From: JBALVT01 sp045110675
GTDB taxonomy: Bacteria > Pseudomonadota > Gammaproteobacteria > Pseudomonadales > Halieaceae
Direction: 5' to 3'
Assembly: GCA_045110675.1 (NCBI GenBank)
Contig: JBGCGJ010000070.1
Span: 1-50,442 of the forward strand
Length of the DNA stretch: 50,442 nt
The position numbers were made by a program, and so were the translations under genes. Below the pieces are notes generated by a model. It was not told the origin of the DNA. It worked only from the letters and a program-made list of their open reading frames with translations, and made no database searches. Positions 24,994 to 32,614 of this stretch are shown here, in pieces. The first letter of the stretch is position 1, and each line of letters starts with the position of its first letter.

Positions 24994-25779
24994 GTGAAGA
25001 AAAAACAGTATCAAAAACAATTGCGCAAACTCCAGGCAGAGTTAGTAGCGGTACAAGAGTGGGTGAAAGCTACTGGCCAGCGAATAATCATTGTTTTCGA
25101 GGGGCGCGATGCAGCCGGCAAAGGTGGCATGATTAAAGCCATCACGCAGCGAGTTAGCCCAAGAGTTTTTCGGGTACTGGCGTTGCCAGCCCCCAGCGAT
25201 AGAGAAAAATCTCAACTTTACTACCAACGTTACATCAGCCAATTCCCTGCGGGTGGCGAGGTCGTGATATTTGACCGTAGTTGGTACAACCGAGCTGGGG
25301 TTGAACCGGTTATGGGGTTTTGTACTGAGCAACAAACTACACAGTTTCTGCGCAATACTCCTGATTTCGAGCGAGAACTGGTACGAGACGGAATCATTCT
25401 CCTGAAATACTGGCTGGAAGTGGGCAACGATGAACAGGAGATTAGGTTTGAGGACAGAATTACCCGCAAGGATAAACGCTGGAAGCTTAGTGGTATAGAC
25501 CTTGAGGCCAGGCGCCGTTGGTACGCTTTCTCACGCGCTCGAGATCGTATGCTGGATGCCACAGATACAACAGAGTGCCCCTGGAACATTGTTCGTACAG
25601 ACGACAAACAGTCGGCCCATTTAAATTGCATTTCGCACATGCTTGAGCAAATTCCCTACGAACCATTGAAAACCTCCCCGGTAGAGCTACCTCAAAGAGA
25701 CCTATCGGATCAGTACGACGACAAAAAATCGATGGAGCATCGCAAATACGTACCCCAGCATTATCCCAAAAGAAAATAG
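24994..25779 (+). CDS. ppk2: Polyphosphate kinase 2
   Basis: 261 residues from the GTG at 24994, which follows CAGGAAG; the frame from 24871 runs inside fabB and is rejected. Walker A FEGRDAAGKGG (about 32-42), the lid-type VFRVLALPAPSDREKSQ and Walker B FDRSWYNRAGVEPVMGF (about 89-105) define PPK2, probably class I. It transfers phosphate between polyphosphate and nucleoside diphosphates, mostly toward NTP formation. It lies 70 bases after fabB on the same strand and is convergent with the asmA-like gene. No ppk1 or ppx is in the window. Confidence 0.93.
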   Translation: MKKKQYQKQLRKLQAELVAVQEWVKATGQRIIIVFEGRDAAGKGGMIKAITQRVSPRVFRVLALPAPSDREKSQLYYQRYISQFPAGGEVVIFDRSWYNRAGVEPVMGFCTEQQTTQFLRNTPDFERELVRDGIILLKYWLEVGNDEQEIRFEDRITRKDKRWKLSGIDLEARRRWYAFSRARDRMLDATDTTECPWNIVRTDDKQSAHLNCISHMLEQIPYEPLKTSPVELPQRDLSDQYDDKKSMEHRKYVPQHYPKRK

Positions 25780-25891
25780 ATCGAATGCGGGGATAGTCTG
25801 ACACCAGGTGATTGATTTACTTGTTTCGGGAAGCTACCAAGGTAAGCATGCAATCATAATCAGACCGGCAATAACTATCCGCCGGAGATTA

Positions 25892-27790
25892 CTAATTTCG
25901 TTTTTGCAGAAATTTATCCAAGAGCTTTCCGGCTTCTTTTTCAATTTTGCGCTCAACTTCTTTAGTAGCCATTTGCTTTATAATTTTCTGACTGTCCACA
26001 GAACACCACTCACCAGGATCTTCGCTGATCTTACCCGCACAATTCACTGGCCACTCTATAGCTACCAACCGCTTATTTATACGACAAGCAGGATCTACCG
26101 CCGCCAAACCCTCAGAAAGGACTGCACCAAATATCGCCTCAAACTGCTGCGAAAGTATATTCAGCGATCCAGAGCCAGATAACTTCAAATTGCTTAACTC
26201 TGCCCGAAGATGATTCATATTAAGTAGGCCATTGTCCATATTCATTGCGAGTGAGAGCGTTTCAAATCGCGTGCTTTCAGGAAGCTCGACGGCCAATTTT
26301 TCCCGATTGGTTATAGCGACGGCCTCACAGAGCATTTTTTCAACGCCCATATCACTAAGCTCCACCTCTTGCGTGGCGAGATTAATCGGACCTGTTATGG
26401 TCTCTATCAATTGATTACCAGTACGACCGGTGCTCTTGAGCTTCCAGGTCAAATCGACATTTCCAGTTGCGACAGGTTTAGCATTCGCAGCTTTTAGTGC
26501 TTCCTCAATACTCATTCCCGACAAACCACCTCTGGTACTGAGCGCAGCGATCTTATGCTTTGCATCAAAGGTCGCTTTCATATCGAGCTTGCCGCCGTGG
26601 ACTTTACCCGTCATCCGATTGAGTTTGACAATACCATTTTCGGCGCGAACTTTTACATTAACTTTTTCTATAACATGACCAGAGAAAATCGCCCTTTCTA
26701 TAGATAGTGCGGCCCGCGCGTCGATTGCTCGAATAGCATTGAATGGCAACGCTTGATCCTCATCGACGGTTTTGCCGGTCAAAACTGAACTACCACGGTC
26801 AGCTTTACCAGCCTCACCGGGTGTCTTGGACGTCGCTTGTGGGCCCGCGAGAATTATCAATGCTGGATCAAACTGATTGAGGTCAAGCTTCGCGACGATT
26901 TGTGGAGATTCAAAGCTGGCATAGCGCAGCTCACCCTCACCCCGAATCTCCGCCAACGACAATTTCACTTGTAAATCGGCTACCCGCTTGGTCAAGTCGA
27001 CCACACCTTCGGTTTGAATATTCAAGGTTTCCTGGCCAGCTCCGGTTACAGTGACCAGCATGGATTCAAGCGTGAGTCGCTGGCTGTTACCGTCTACCTG
27101 AACGCCGCCATTAGCGATGATTTCTATCGGCGCAATACCTTCATTCGATTCAAAGCGAATATCCATTTCTATCGGTATCAGTCGATTGTCAAGGTTTAGG
27201 TCAGTGGCCTCCAGCTTTGAGACTTCAACACGAGAGCGATCTCCTGTTTCATGCGATAAGGTTTCTAAAACTGAGTCGCTTAGCAATAGCCGTTGTACAT
27301 TCAGTGCCAGAGGAACGGCAATTGCGGCCTCGCTGTTCTGCAGTTTCTTTCTTTTCTCAATCTCGAGCTGCCGCTCAGAATAATACGCGTCTAATTGAGC
27401 ATCACTAAACTCGCTGGTATCCAGAGCGGGTGGTTGTGGCGCTGATTTCACCACCACATGCAAACCATCCAAAATGATTTCTCCAACTTCCGCAGCGCCG
27501 GAGAACAAAGGCCACAGCTCCAGGCCAATCGCCAAAGAGCGCGCAGTCGCTGCAATACTGTGTTCACCCGGAAGAGTTATCTCGGTATCTTTAAGATTGA
27601 CCGAGATAGAAGGCAGTATGGAGAAATCGACATCACCCTTAACCACCAGTGTAGCGCCGGTTTGTTCGCGAACATTCTTAGACGCCAATTCGAGAACTTG
27701 CTGCTTGTCGACCAACATGGGCAATAAAAGGGCCGCAGCCAAGATTAAGATCAGAGGAACCGCTATCAATATCGCAAAAATTCTGACCAT
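25892..27790 (-). CDS. AsmA family protein (envelope biogenesis)
   Basis: 632 residues from the ATG at 27790 with GGGAG before it. A single N-terminal membrane helix (MVRIFAILIAVPLILILAAA, 1-20) anchors a large periplasmic domain. The AsmA opening GDVDFSILPSISVNLKDTEI (about 50-69) and the C-terminal GNVDLTWKLKSTG region fit the AsmA/TamB-like repeating beta-groove fold, which is thought to help move phospholipid to the outer membrane. The C-terminus is Lys/Glu-rich (KEVERKIEKEAGKLLDKFL). It follows moeA by 65 bases and is the last gene of this minus-strand run. Confidence 0.88.
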   Translation of the reverse strand: MVRIFAILIAVPLILILAAALLLPMLVDKQQVLELASKNVREQTGATLVVKGDVDFSILPSISVNLKDTEITLPGEHSIAATARSLAIGLELWPLFSGAAEVGEIILDGLHVVVKSAPQPPALDTSEFSDAQLDAYYSERQLEIEKRKKLQNSEAAIAVPLALNVQRLLLSDSVLETLSHETGDRSRVEVSKLEATDLNLDNRLIPIEMDIRFESNEGIAPIEIIANGGVQVDGNSQRLTLESMLVTVTGAGQETLNIQTEGVVDLTKRVADLQVKLSLAEIRGEGELRYASFESPQIVAKLDLNQFDPALIILAGPQATSKTPGEAGKADRGSSVLTGKTVDEDQALPFNAIRAIDARAALSIERAIFSGHVIEKVNVKVRAENGIVKLNRMTGKVHGGKLDMKATFDAKHKIAALSTRGGLSGMSIEEALKAANAKPVATGNVDLTWKLKSTGRTGNQLIETITGPINLATQEVELSDMGVEKMLCEAVAITNREKLAVELPESTRFETLSLAMNMDNGLLNMNHLRAELSNLKLSGSGSLNILSQQFEAIFGAVLSEGLAAVDPACRINKRLVAIEWPVNCAGKISEDPGEWCSVDSQKIIKQMATKEVERKIEKEAGKLLDKFLQKRN

Positions 27791-27855
27791 ATTAACTCCC
27801 AAAACAGCACATAGGACTTATCGAAAAATGTTATCCGTCTTAAAGAGAGAGACGG

Positions 27856-29061
27856 CTAATGGATCAACTGTACGAGTGGAATCACTTCCACCTGATCACC
27901 CACATCAACAACGGTACCAATAGGGATTACAGCCAGAGCGTTAGAGTGACTGACTGAACTGAGAACACCGGAGCTCTGGTTCTCATAGGGGCTAGCAAGC
28001 AGACCCTGATCGGTAGTGCTCAACTGCACGCGCAGATACTCCTGGCGAGTGCCAGGCACCTGACGCTTAAACCCAGCGCTTGCGCGCAAGCTCGGCGCAT
28101 CCATCTCACGCATGCCCTGAAGCTTTTTCAGATACGGCCGGGCAATAATACAAAACGTGACGAACACGGAGGTGGGGTTCCCGGGCAGACCGATAAACGG
28201 GGTGTCTCCGACGCGCCCAAAAGCAAGTGGTTTTCCAGGCTTTAACGCCAACTTCCACAGATCGAGCCTACCGAGCCGCTCAACCTGACCTTTAACATGA
28301 TCCTCCTCGCCCACTGAAACGCCGCCCGAGCTAATCACACAATCGGCTGACTGCGCGGCTCTTTGCAGCGCTAATCCCGTTGCCTGCGCATCATCGGGAA
28401 TAATGCCCCCATCGACAACCTCAAAGTTCATATTTCTCAGCAGCGCTGCCAGGGTGTAACGATTGGAATTGTAGAGCTGGCCCGGTTCCAGTGCATCAGC
28501 GCCTGGCTCTACCAATTCATCGCCGGTCGACATAATGGCAACACGGATAGGTTTATACACATTGACCTCACTCGCTCCAATGGACGCGAGTAAGCCAAGA
28601 TCCTGTGGCGACAACATTTTGCCCGCTGACAAAACCAGTTCCCCCTCGCGGATATCTTGCCCACGGGGCCTTACATTTTCACCTGGGGTCACCTGGCATT
28701 GAATAGACACTCCATCGGTATCCTCCAGGCAGTTCTCCTGCATGACGACGGCATCCGCTCCCGGGGGTATTTCGGCACCGGTGAAAATACGAGCAGCGGT
28801 ACCCTCTTCCAAAAAGGTGCCGACTGAACCCGCCGGTATTCGCTGACTAACTGGCAGGACCTGGCCCACCTCAGCGGACCGAATGGCGTAACCATCCATA
28901 GCGCTATTGTCATTCGCAGGAACCGAGATTGGCGAGAAGAGGTCCTCAGCTAGCACACATCCCAGAGAGTCAATAAGAGCACGACTAATCACGGGAGGAG
29001 TGGTATCAACACTCCCCAATATTCGGCTAAGCGCTTCCTCGACAGGCAACAATCCGTTCAA
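27856..29061 (-). CDS. moeA: Molybdopterin molybdenumtransferase MoeA
   Basis: 401 residues. A TTG start at 29061 overlaps the moaB stop (TTGA) and has AAGGA eight bases before it. Seen: SMDGYAIRS-like NSAMDGYAIRSAEV (about 50-63), GGVSVGEEDHVK, LKPGKPLAFGRVG and GLPGNPTSVFVTF, the catalytic and metal-handling motifs. MoeA inserts molybdate into adenylylated molybdopterin. It is coupled to moaB, whose product adenylylates the substrate, a natural pair. The C-terminal domain IV is complete. Confidence 0.95.
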   Translation of the reverse strand: MNGLLPVEEALSRILGSVDTTPPVISRALIDSLGCVLAEDLFSPISVPANDNSAMDGYAIRSAEVGQVLPVSQRIPAGSVGTFLEEGTAARIFTGAEIPPGADAVVMQENCLEDTDGVSIQCQVTPGENVRPRGQDIREGELVLSAGKMLSPQDLGLLASIGASEVNVYKPIRVAIMSTGDELVEPGADALEPGQLYNSNRYTLAALLRNMNFEVVDGGIIPDDAQATGLALQRAAQSADCVISSGGVSVGEEDHVKGQVERLGRLDLWKLALKPGKPLAFGRVGDTPFIGLPGNPTSVFVTFCIIARPYLKKLQGMREMDAPSLRASAGFKRQVPGTRQEYLRVQLSTTDQGLLASPYENQSSGVLSSVSHSNALAVIPIGTVVDVGDQVEVIPLVQLIH

Positions 29062-29588
29062 TCTGATTGTCCTTGGATGTTCATGACGCCGACGAAATTA
29101 CAGGGGCGAAAACTACTGTCTAACTGATCGCGAATAACGCCATCCCAAGCAGTGCGGCAAGCTCCGGTGGAACCGGGCATACAGAAAACCACTGTATTAT
29201 TCGCAAACCCCGCCAGCGCTCTGGACTGGATAGTTGATGAACCTATTTCCTCGAATGAAATCGAGCGGAACAGCTCCCCAAAGCCATCAATTTCTTTGTC
29301 AAAAAGTGGCCGCACGGCCTCGGGCGTAGAATCGCGCCCCGAAAAACCAGTGCCACCGGTAATCAATACTGCGTTGATCTCTGCCGCGGCAATCCATCGC
29401 GCAAGCACCGCGCGAATCTGATATACATCATCGATAACAATGTACTTTTCCGCGACTCTGTGGCCCGCCGACTCGAGTGCGGACACCAGGAAATGCCCCG
29501 AAGTATCATCCCGTTCGGAGCGGGTATCAGAGACAGTCAGCACAGCGATCGCCAGCGACTGCGGTATTTGATCTGTGGCTTTAGACAT
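29058..29588 (-). CDS. moaB: Molybdenum cofactor biosynthesis protein B (MoaB)
   Basis: 176 residues. The MoaB/Mog signature ITGGTGFSGRDSTPEAVRPL (about 75-94) and MPGSTGACRTAWDGVI (about 136-151) are clear. MoaB-type proteins bind molybdopterin and, in many bacteria, adenylylate it before metal insertion by MoeA. It lies 14 bases after the RmlD-like gene and overlaps moeA by 4 bases. Confidence 0.94.
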   Translation of the reverse strand: MSKATDQIPQSLAIAVLTVSDTRSERDDTSGHFLVSALESAGHRVAEKYIVIDDVYQIRAVLARWIAAAEINAVLITGGTGFSGRDSTPEAVRPLFDKEIDGFGELFRSISFEEIGSSTIQSRALAGFANNTVVFCMPGSTGACRTAWDGVIRDQLDSSFRPCNFVGVMNIQGQSD

Positions 29589-29602
29589 GGTCGTAGCTCG
29601 CT

Positions 29603-30463
29603 CTATTTTTGAGATTGAAAATAACGTTTTACCGCCTCTGACACGAATCCGCGCCAGGGGTTTTGCTTGATCGCGAAGGTATTGCGCAAAAGAGAGCAGT
29701 CGAGGGATCGATTGAGCTGTTCTTTTTCCTGCTCGGGGCGCAGCAGCTCTACAGCATGGGGCGAAAACTCAGAAAACTGCGATGCACAGGCCAACAGCAC
29801 TTCAGAAAATTGGTAGCAGTCCGTCGCATCCGAGCTGCAATAGTGATAAATGCCCCAGGAGTCAGCGCCTGTACTAAATTGGTCAAGCAATCCAGAAGCA
29901 ACTCTTGCAGCGTCATCCGCTGCCACCGGGCACCCACGTAGATGATCTTCCAACATGAGATTCCCACCCTCACTGAATTGATTGATCATATGAGTGAGAA
30001 CATTGACGCCACGATGGGAAAAAACAGGCCCCAATCGCAGAATCAGATGGTGGTCGCAATGTTCTGCTACAGAAGCTTCTGCGCGGCGCAGTAATTTTCC
30101 AATACCTTCATCATTGTCGGGGCTATCTTCTTCTGTATAGAGGCGCTCGTGAATACCTGAAAATACCCTTGCCGTTGACAGATAAAGGTAAGCCATCTTG
30201 CTTTTTTGACAGGACTTGGCCAGCCACTGGGTTCTGACTAGGTCCAAATCGAAAATTTTGTCGCCGCTATCCGCCGCAGCCTGGAGCCGGGTATCAACCA
30301 CAAACTCACATGAGGCTCGGACGAGGGCTTTCTTGGTGCGCCGTTCACTCTTCCAGCGACAGTCGGCCAAGGGTAAGGTCTCAACATGCCTGCCCCGCCG
30401 CAGCAAGAACTCTTGTAACGATCTCCCCACTGGAGTGTCTGATCCTAAGAGTAGTACACGCAC
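29603..30463 (-). CDS. RmlD-superfamily sugar-nucleotide-binding protein, catalytic Tyr/Lys not seen
   Basis: 286 residues, GTG start. The fold follows dTDP-4-dehydrorhamnose reductase (RmlD): Rossmann start MRVLLLGSDTPVGRSL (1-16), YLSTARVFSG (about 93-102, in place of STDYVF), LILRLGPVFSHRGVNV, and a C-terminal domain. At the place of the catalytic YGxxK of RmlD it reads DEGIGKLLRRAEAS, so Tyr and Lys appear replaced by Ile and Leu. It is therefore probably a non-catalytic or altered member, comparable in principle to the MAT2B regulatory subunit. No other rhamnose genes are near; it lies between ssb (79 bases) and moaB (14 bases). Function unknown. Confidence 0.7.
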   Translation of the reverse strand: MRVLLLGSDTPVGRSLQEFLLRRGRHVETLPLADCRWKSERRTKKALVRASCEFVVDTRLQAAADSGDKIFDLDLVRTQWLAKSCQKSKMAYLYLSTARVFSGIHERLYTEEDSPDNDEGIGKLLRRAEASVAEHCDHHLILRLGPVFSHRGVNVLTHMINQFSEGGNLMLEDHLRGCPVAADDAARVASGLLDQFSTGADSWGIYHYCSSDATDCYQFSEVLLACASQFSEFSPHAVELLRPEQEKEQLNRSLDCSLLRNTFAIKQNPWRGFVSEAVKRYFQSQK

Positions 30464-30542
30464 CGCTAAACTATTCCCAATGTGCGCTGATCACGTGCGG
30501 GCACACACTCTTAGCGCGATATTTAAAATTCCTACACAACCC

Positions 30543-31037
30543 CTAGAAGGGGATATCATCATTAAAATCGCCGAAATCTCCGCCCGAAGCGCTACTGCCC
30601 GACGGGACACCTTGAGGACCCGAAGCTTGCTGGCCACCTGACTGAGCAGGAGGTGCCTGATTGTAATCGTTTTGAGACTGTTGGCCGCCGCCGGATCCGC
30701 GACTATCGAGCATTTGCATTTCACCAGCCACTATCTCTGTGGTGTAACGATCCTGACCCGATTTGTCCTGCCACTTGCGGGTACGCAATGAACCTTCGAG
30801 ATACACTTTGGACCCCTTGCGTAAATACTCATTCGCGATTTCGGCCAGGCGATTGAAAAACACAACCCTATGCCACTCAGTTCGTTCCTGAGGCTGCCCC
30901 GACTGCTTGTCTTTCCAGGTTTCGGAGGTCGCCACTGTGATATTTGTGACTGCACCGCCTGATGGCAAGAAACGGGATTCGGGGTCGTTACCCAAATTGC
31001 CGACCAAAATGACTTTGTTCACACCCCGTGAAGCCAT
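30543..31037 (-). CDS. ssb: Single-stranded DNA-binding protein
   Basis: 164 residues. The OB-fold (1-110) starts MASRGVNKVILVGNLGNDPE; a Gly/Gln/Ser-rich linker follows and the conserved acidic tip DFNDDIPF, which recruits repair and replication partners, ends the protein. GAGGAA precedes the ATG. An extended -10 (TGTTATAGT, complement of 31098-31106) about 65 bases upstream is a likely promoter; no LexA box was seen. The uvrA/MFS/ssb neighbourhood is the same as in Pseudomonas. Confidence 0.96.
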   Translation of the reverse strand: MASRGVNKVILVGNLGNDPESRFLPSGGAVTNITVATSETWKDKQSGQPQERTEWHRVVFFNRLAEIANEYLRKGSKVYLEGSLRTRKWQDKSGQDRYTTEIVAGEMQMLDSRGSGGGQQSQNDYNQAPPAQSGGQQASGPQGVPSGSSASGGDFGDFNDDIPF

Positions 31038-31097
31038 AAAAATTCCTCGTTAACTGTAGATCAAAAACCGGACAAAAAGACGCTCAGACGACTTTAG

Positions 31098-31106
31098 ACT
31101 ATAACA
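31098..31106 (-). promoter_or_regulatory. Extended -10 promoter element of ssb
   Basis: Minus-strand TGT-TATAGT in the 205-base gap 31038-31242 between the MFS gene and ssb. No good -35 is present at the standard distance, which is compatible with an extended -10 type. Confidence 0.5.
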
Positions 31107-31242
31107 ACCCAAACTACTAATTGCGACAACATAGGTCGCCAAAATTGATCAAATGACGCATAGAAACAGGACAACAGAGAGATGAGCAACACGCGTATTA
31201 CCGCGATAGTAGACCGACAATGACTCGTAGCTACAGGCAGCG

Positions 31243-32454
31243 TCAGTCTGCTACTGATTCGACACCTGAACTCGAAAACCCCGACCCAAGTATCGATATG
31301 AGAAGCCACAACATAGCCAGCACAGCACAAACCCAAAACAACATGGAACCAGATCCCAGTTGCAATATCACACCGCCGGCTGCCCCACCGGCAAAGGCGC
31401 CCAGGAACTGGCAAGTAGAGTACACGCCCATTGCTGTACCTCTACCGTCGGTGGGAACTGCCTTGCTTACCAGCGATGGTAAAGTTGCCTCGAGATAATT
31501 AAACCCGGTAAAAAACACCCACAAGCCAAGATATAAAGATGCGTCCCACTGAACAAAGCCCAGTAGTCCTAGCGCCACCAATACCAGTAATATGCCCAGT
31601 TGAAACATTTGTCGGGGCTTGGCCCCGCGCTCTGCTACTCTCATCATCGGCAACATACAAAGCACCGACAGCGCCAGAGCAGCGAGATATACCTGCCAGT
31701 GCAACTCTCTGGCAACGCCTGCATTCGATTCCAGCAATGCTGGGACAACCAAAAAGCATGCCATCAGAATAAAATGAAGCGTAAACACCCCAAAGTTAAG
31801 TTGCCCCAGCTGTGAATTAAAAACGGTACTACTCAGCAGGCCTGGTCTCGCGCCCAAACTATGGACAGATCCAGCTTGAATCGGCGGACTGGGCACTCGT
31901 ACATAAACCAACAACATGCCCGCCAGCGCCAAGCCCACCGTCAGATAAAACACCGAGGCCAGGCCTCCAGCACCAGCAACTAACGGTCCAAGTACCAGTG
32001 CAACCGCGAAGGACAAACCAATACTCATACCCACCACTGCCATAGCCTTGGTGCGTTGCTCATCGGAAGTTGAATCGGCCAGCAACGCCATGATAGTGCC
32101 CGCTATAGCACCTGCTCCCTGCAATGCTCGACCAAAAACAATGCCCGATAAACTTTCTGACATAGCGGCAACTAAACTGCCAATAGCAAATATCAGCAGT
32201 CCACCCAGAATGACCGGTTTGCGGCCAACCCGGTCAGATAGCCAACCCAAGGGAACCTGCAATAGCGCCTGGCTGAGGCCGTAGATACCCAATGCCAAGC
32301 CAATCATTGTTGGGGTAGCGTCAGGAAAATCTTCCGCATAAAGCGCCAGCAGAGGCAACACCATAAAAAGCCCAAGCATGCGAAAGCTGTAAAGCAGCGC
32401 GAGCGAACTAACGGTGCGCCTTTCCAGCGCAGTCATGGGATTTTCAGTTATCAC
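31243..32454 (-). CDS. MFS transporter
   Basis: 403 residues; GTG at 32454 with AGGAAG ten bases before it, or ATG at 32436. About twelve membrane segments. MFS motif A, GWLSDRVGRKPVILGG, lies between segments 2 and 3 (about 71-86). This is the YajR-like/PA4233-type drug-proton antiporter group without the extra C-terminal domain; the substrate is unknown. The gene is divergent from uvrA (160-base gap) and followed by ssb, a conserved neighbourhood in gammaproteobacteria. Confidence 0.88.
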   Translation of the reverse strand: MITENPMTALERRTVSSLALLYSFRMLGLFMVLPLLALYAEDFPDATPTMIGLALGIYGLSQALLQVPLGWLSDRVGRKPVILGGLLIFAIGSLVAAMSESLSGIVFGRALQGAGAIAGTIMALLADSTSDEQRTKAMAVVGMSIGLSFAVALVLGPLVAGAGGLASVFYLTVGLALAGMLLVYVRVPSPPIQAGSVHSLGARPGLLSSTVFNSQLGQLNFGVFTLHFILMACFLVVPALLESNAGVARELHWQVYLAALALSVLCMLPMMRVAERGAKPRQMFQLGILLVLVALGLLGFVQWDASLYLGLWVFFTGFNYLEATLPSLVSKAVPTDGRGTAMGVYSTCQFLGAFAGGAAGGVILQLGSGSMLFWVCAVLAMLWLLISILGSGFSSSGVESVAD

Positions 32455-32549
32455 AGAAAGTGGTCTTCCTAAAACGCGCGCGCATCATAGCAGTTTCGCA
32501 CAATAGACGGTATACGCATGCGGACTATCGCAGAAAGTCGCTATCCCCT

Positions 32550-32579
32550 TTGCCTACAGGCCACCGCTGCGCCTATACT
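32550..32579 (+). promoter_or_regulatory. Probable promoter of uvrA
   Basis: TTGCCT at 32550-32555, an 18-base spacer and TATACT at 32574-32579, about 30 bases before the ATG. No CTGT-N8-ACAG LexA site overlaps it. Confidence 0.5.
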
Positions 32580-32614
32580 GCTCTGTTTTTCGCATTATCC
32601 GTATCAGGTGGTCC

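Noticed and set aside
31094..31414. A 106-residue minus-strand frame across the MFS-ssb gap
   Set aside because: It overlaps the end of the MFS gene in another frame and its sequence resembles no protein family; the gap more likely holds the ssb promoter.
32455..32614. Possible LexA (SOS) boxes before uvrA, ssb or dinG
   Set aside because: I looked for CTGT-N8-ACAG in these upstream regions and found no acceptable match.
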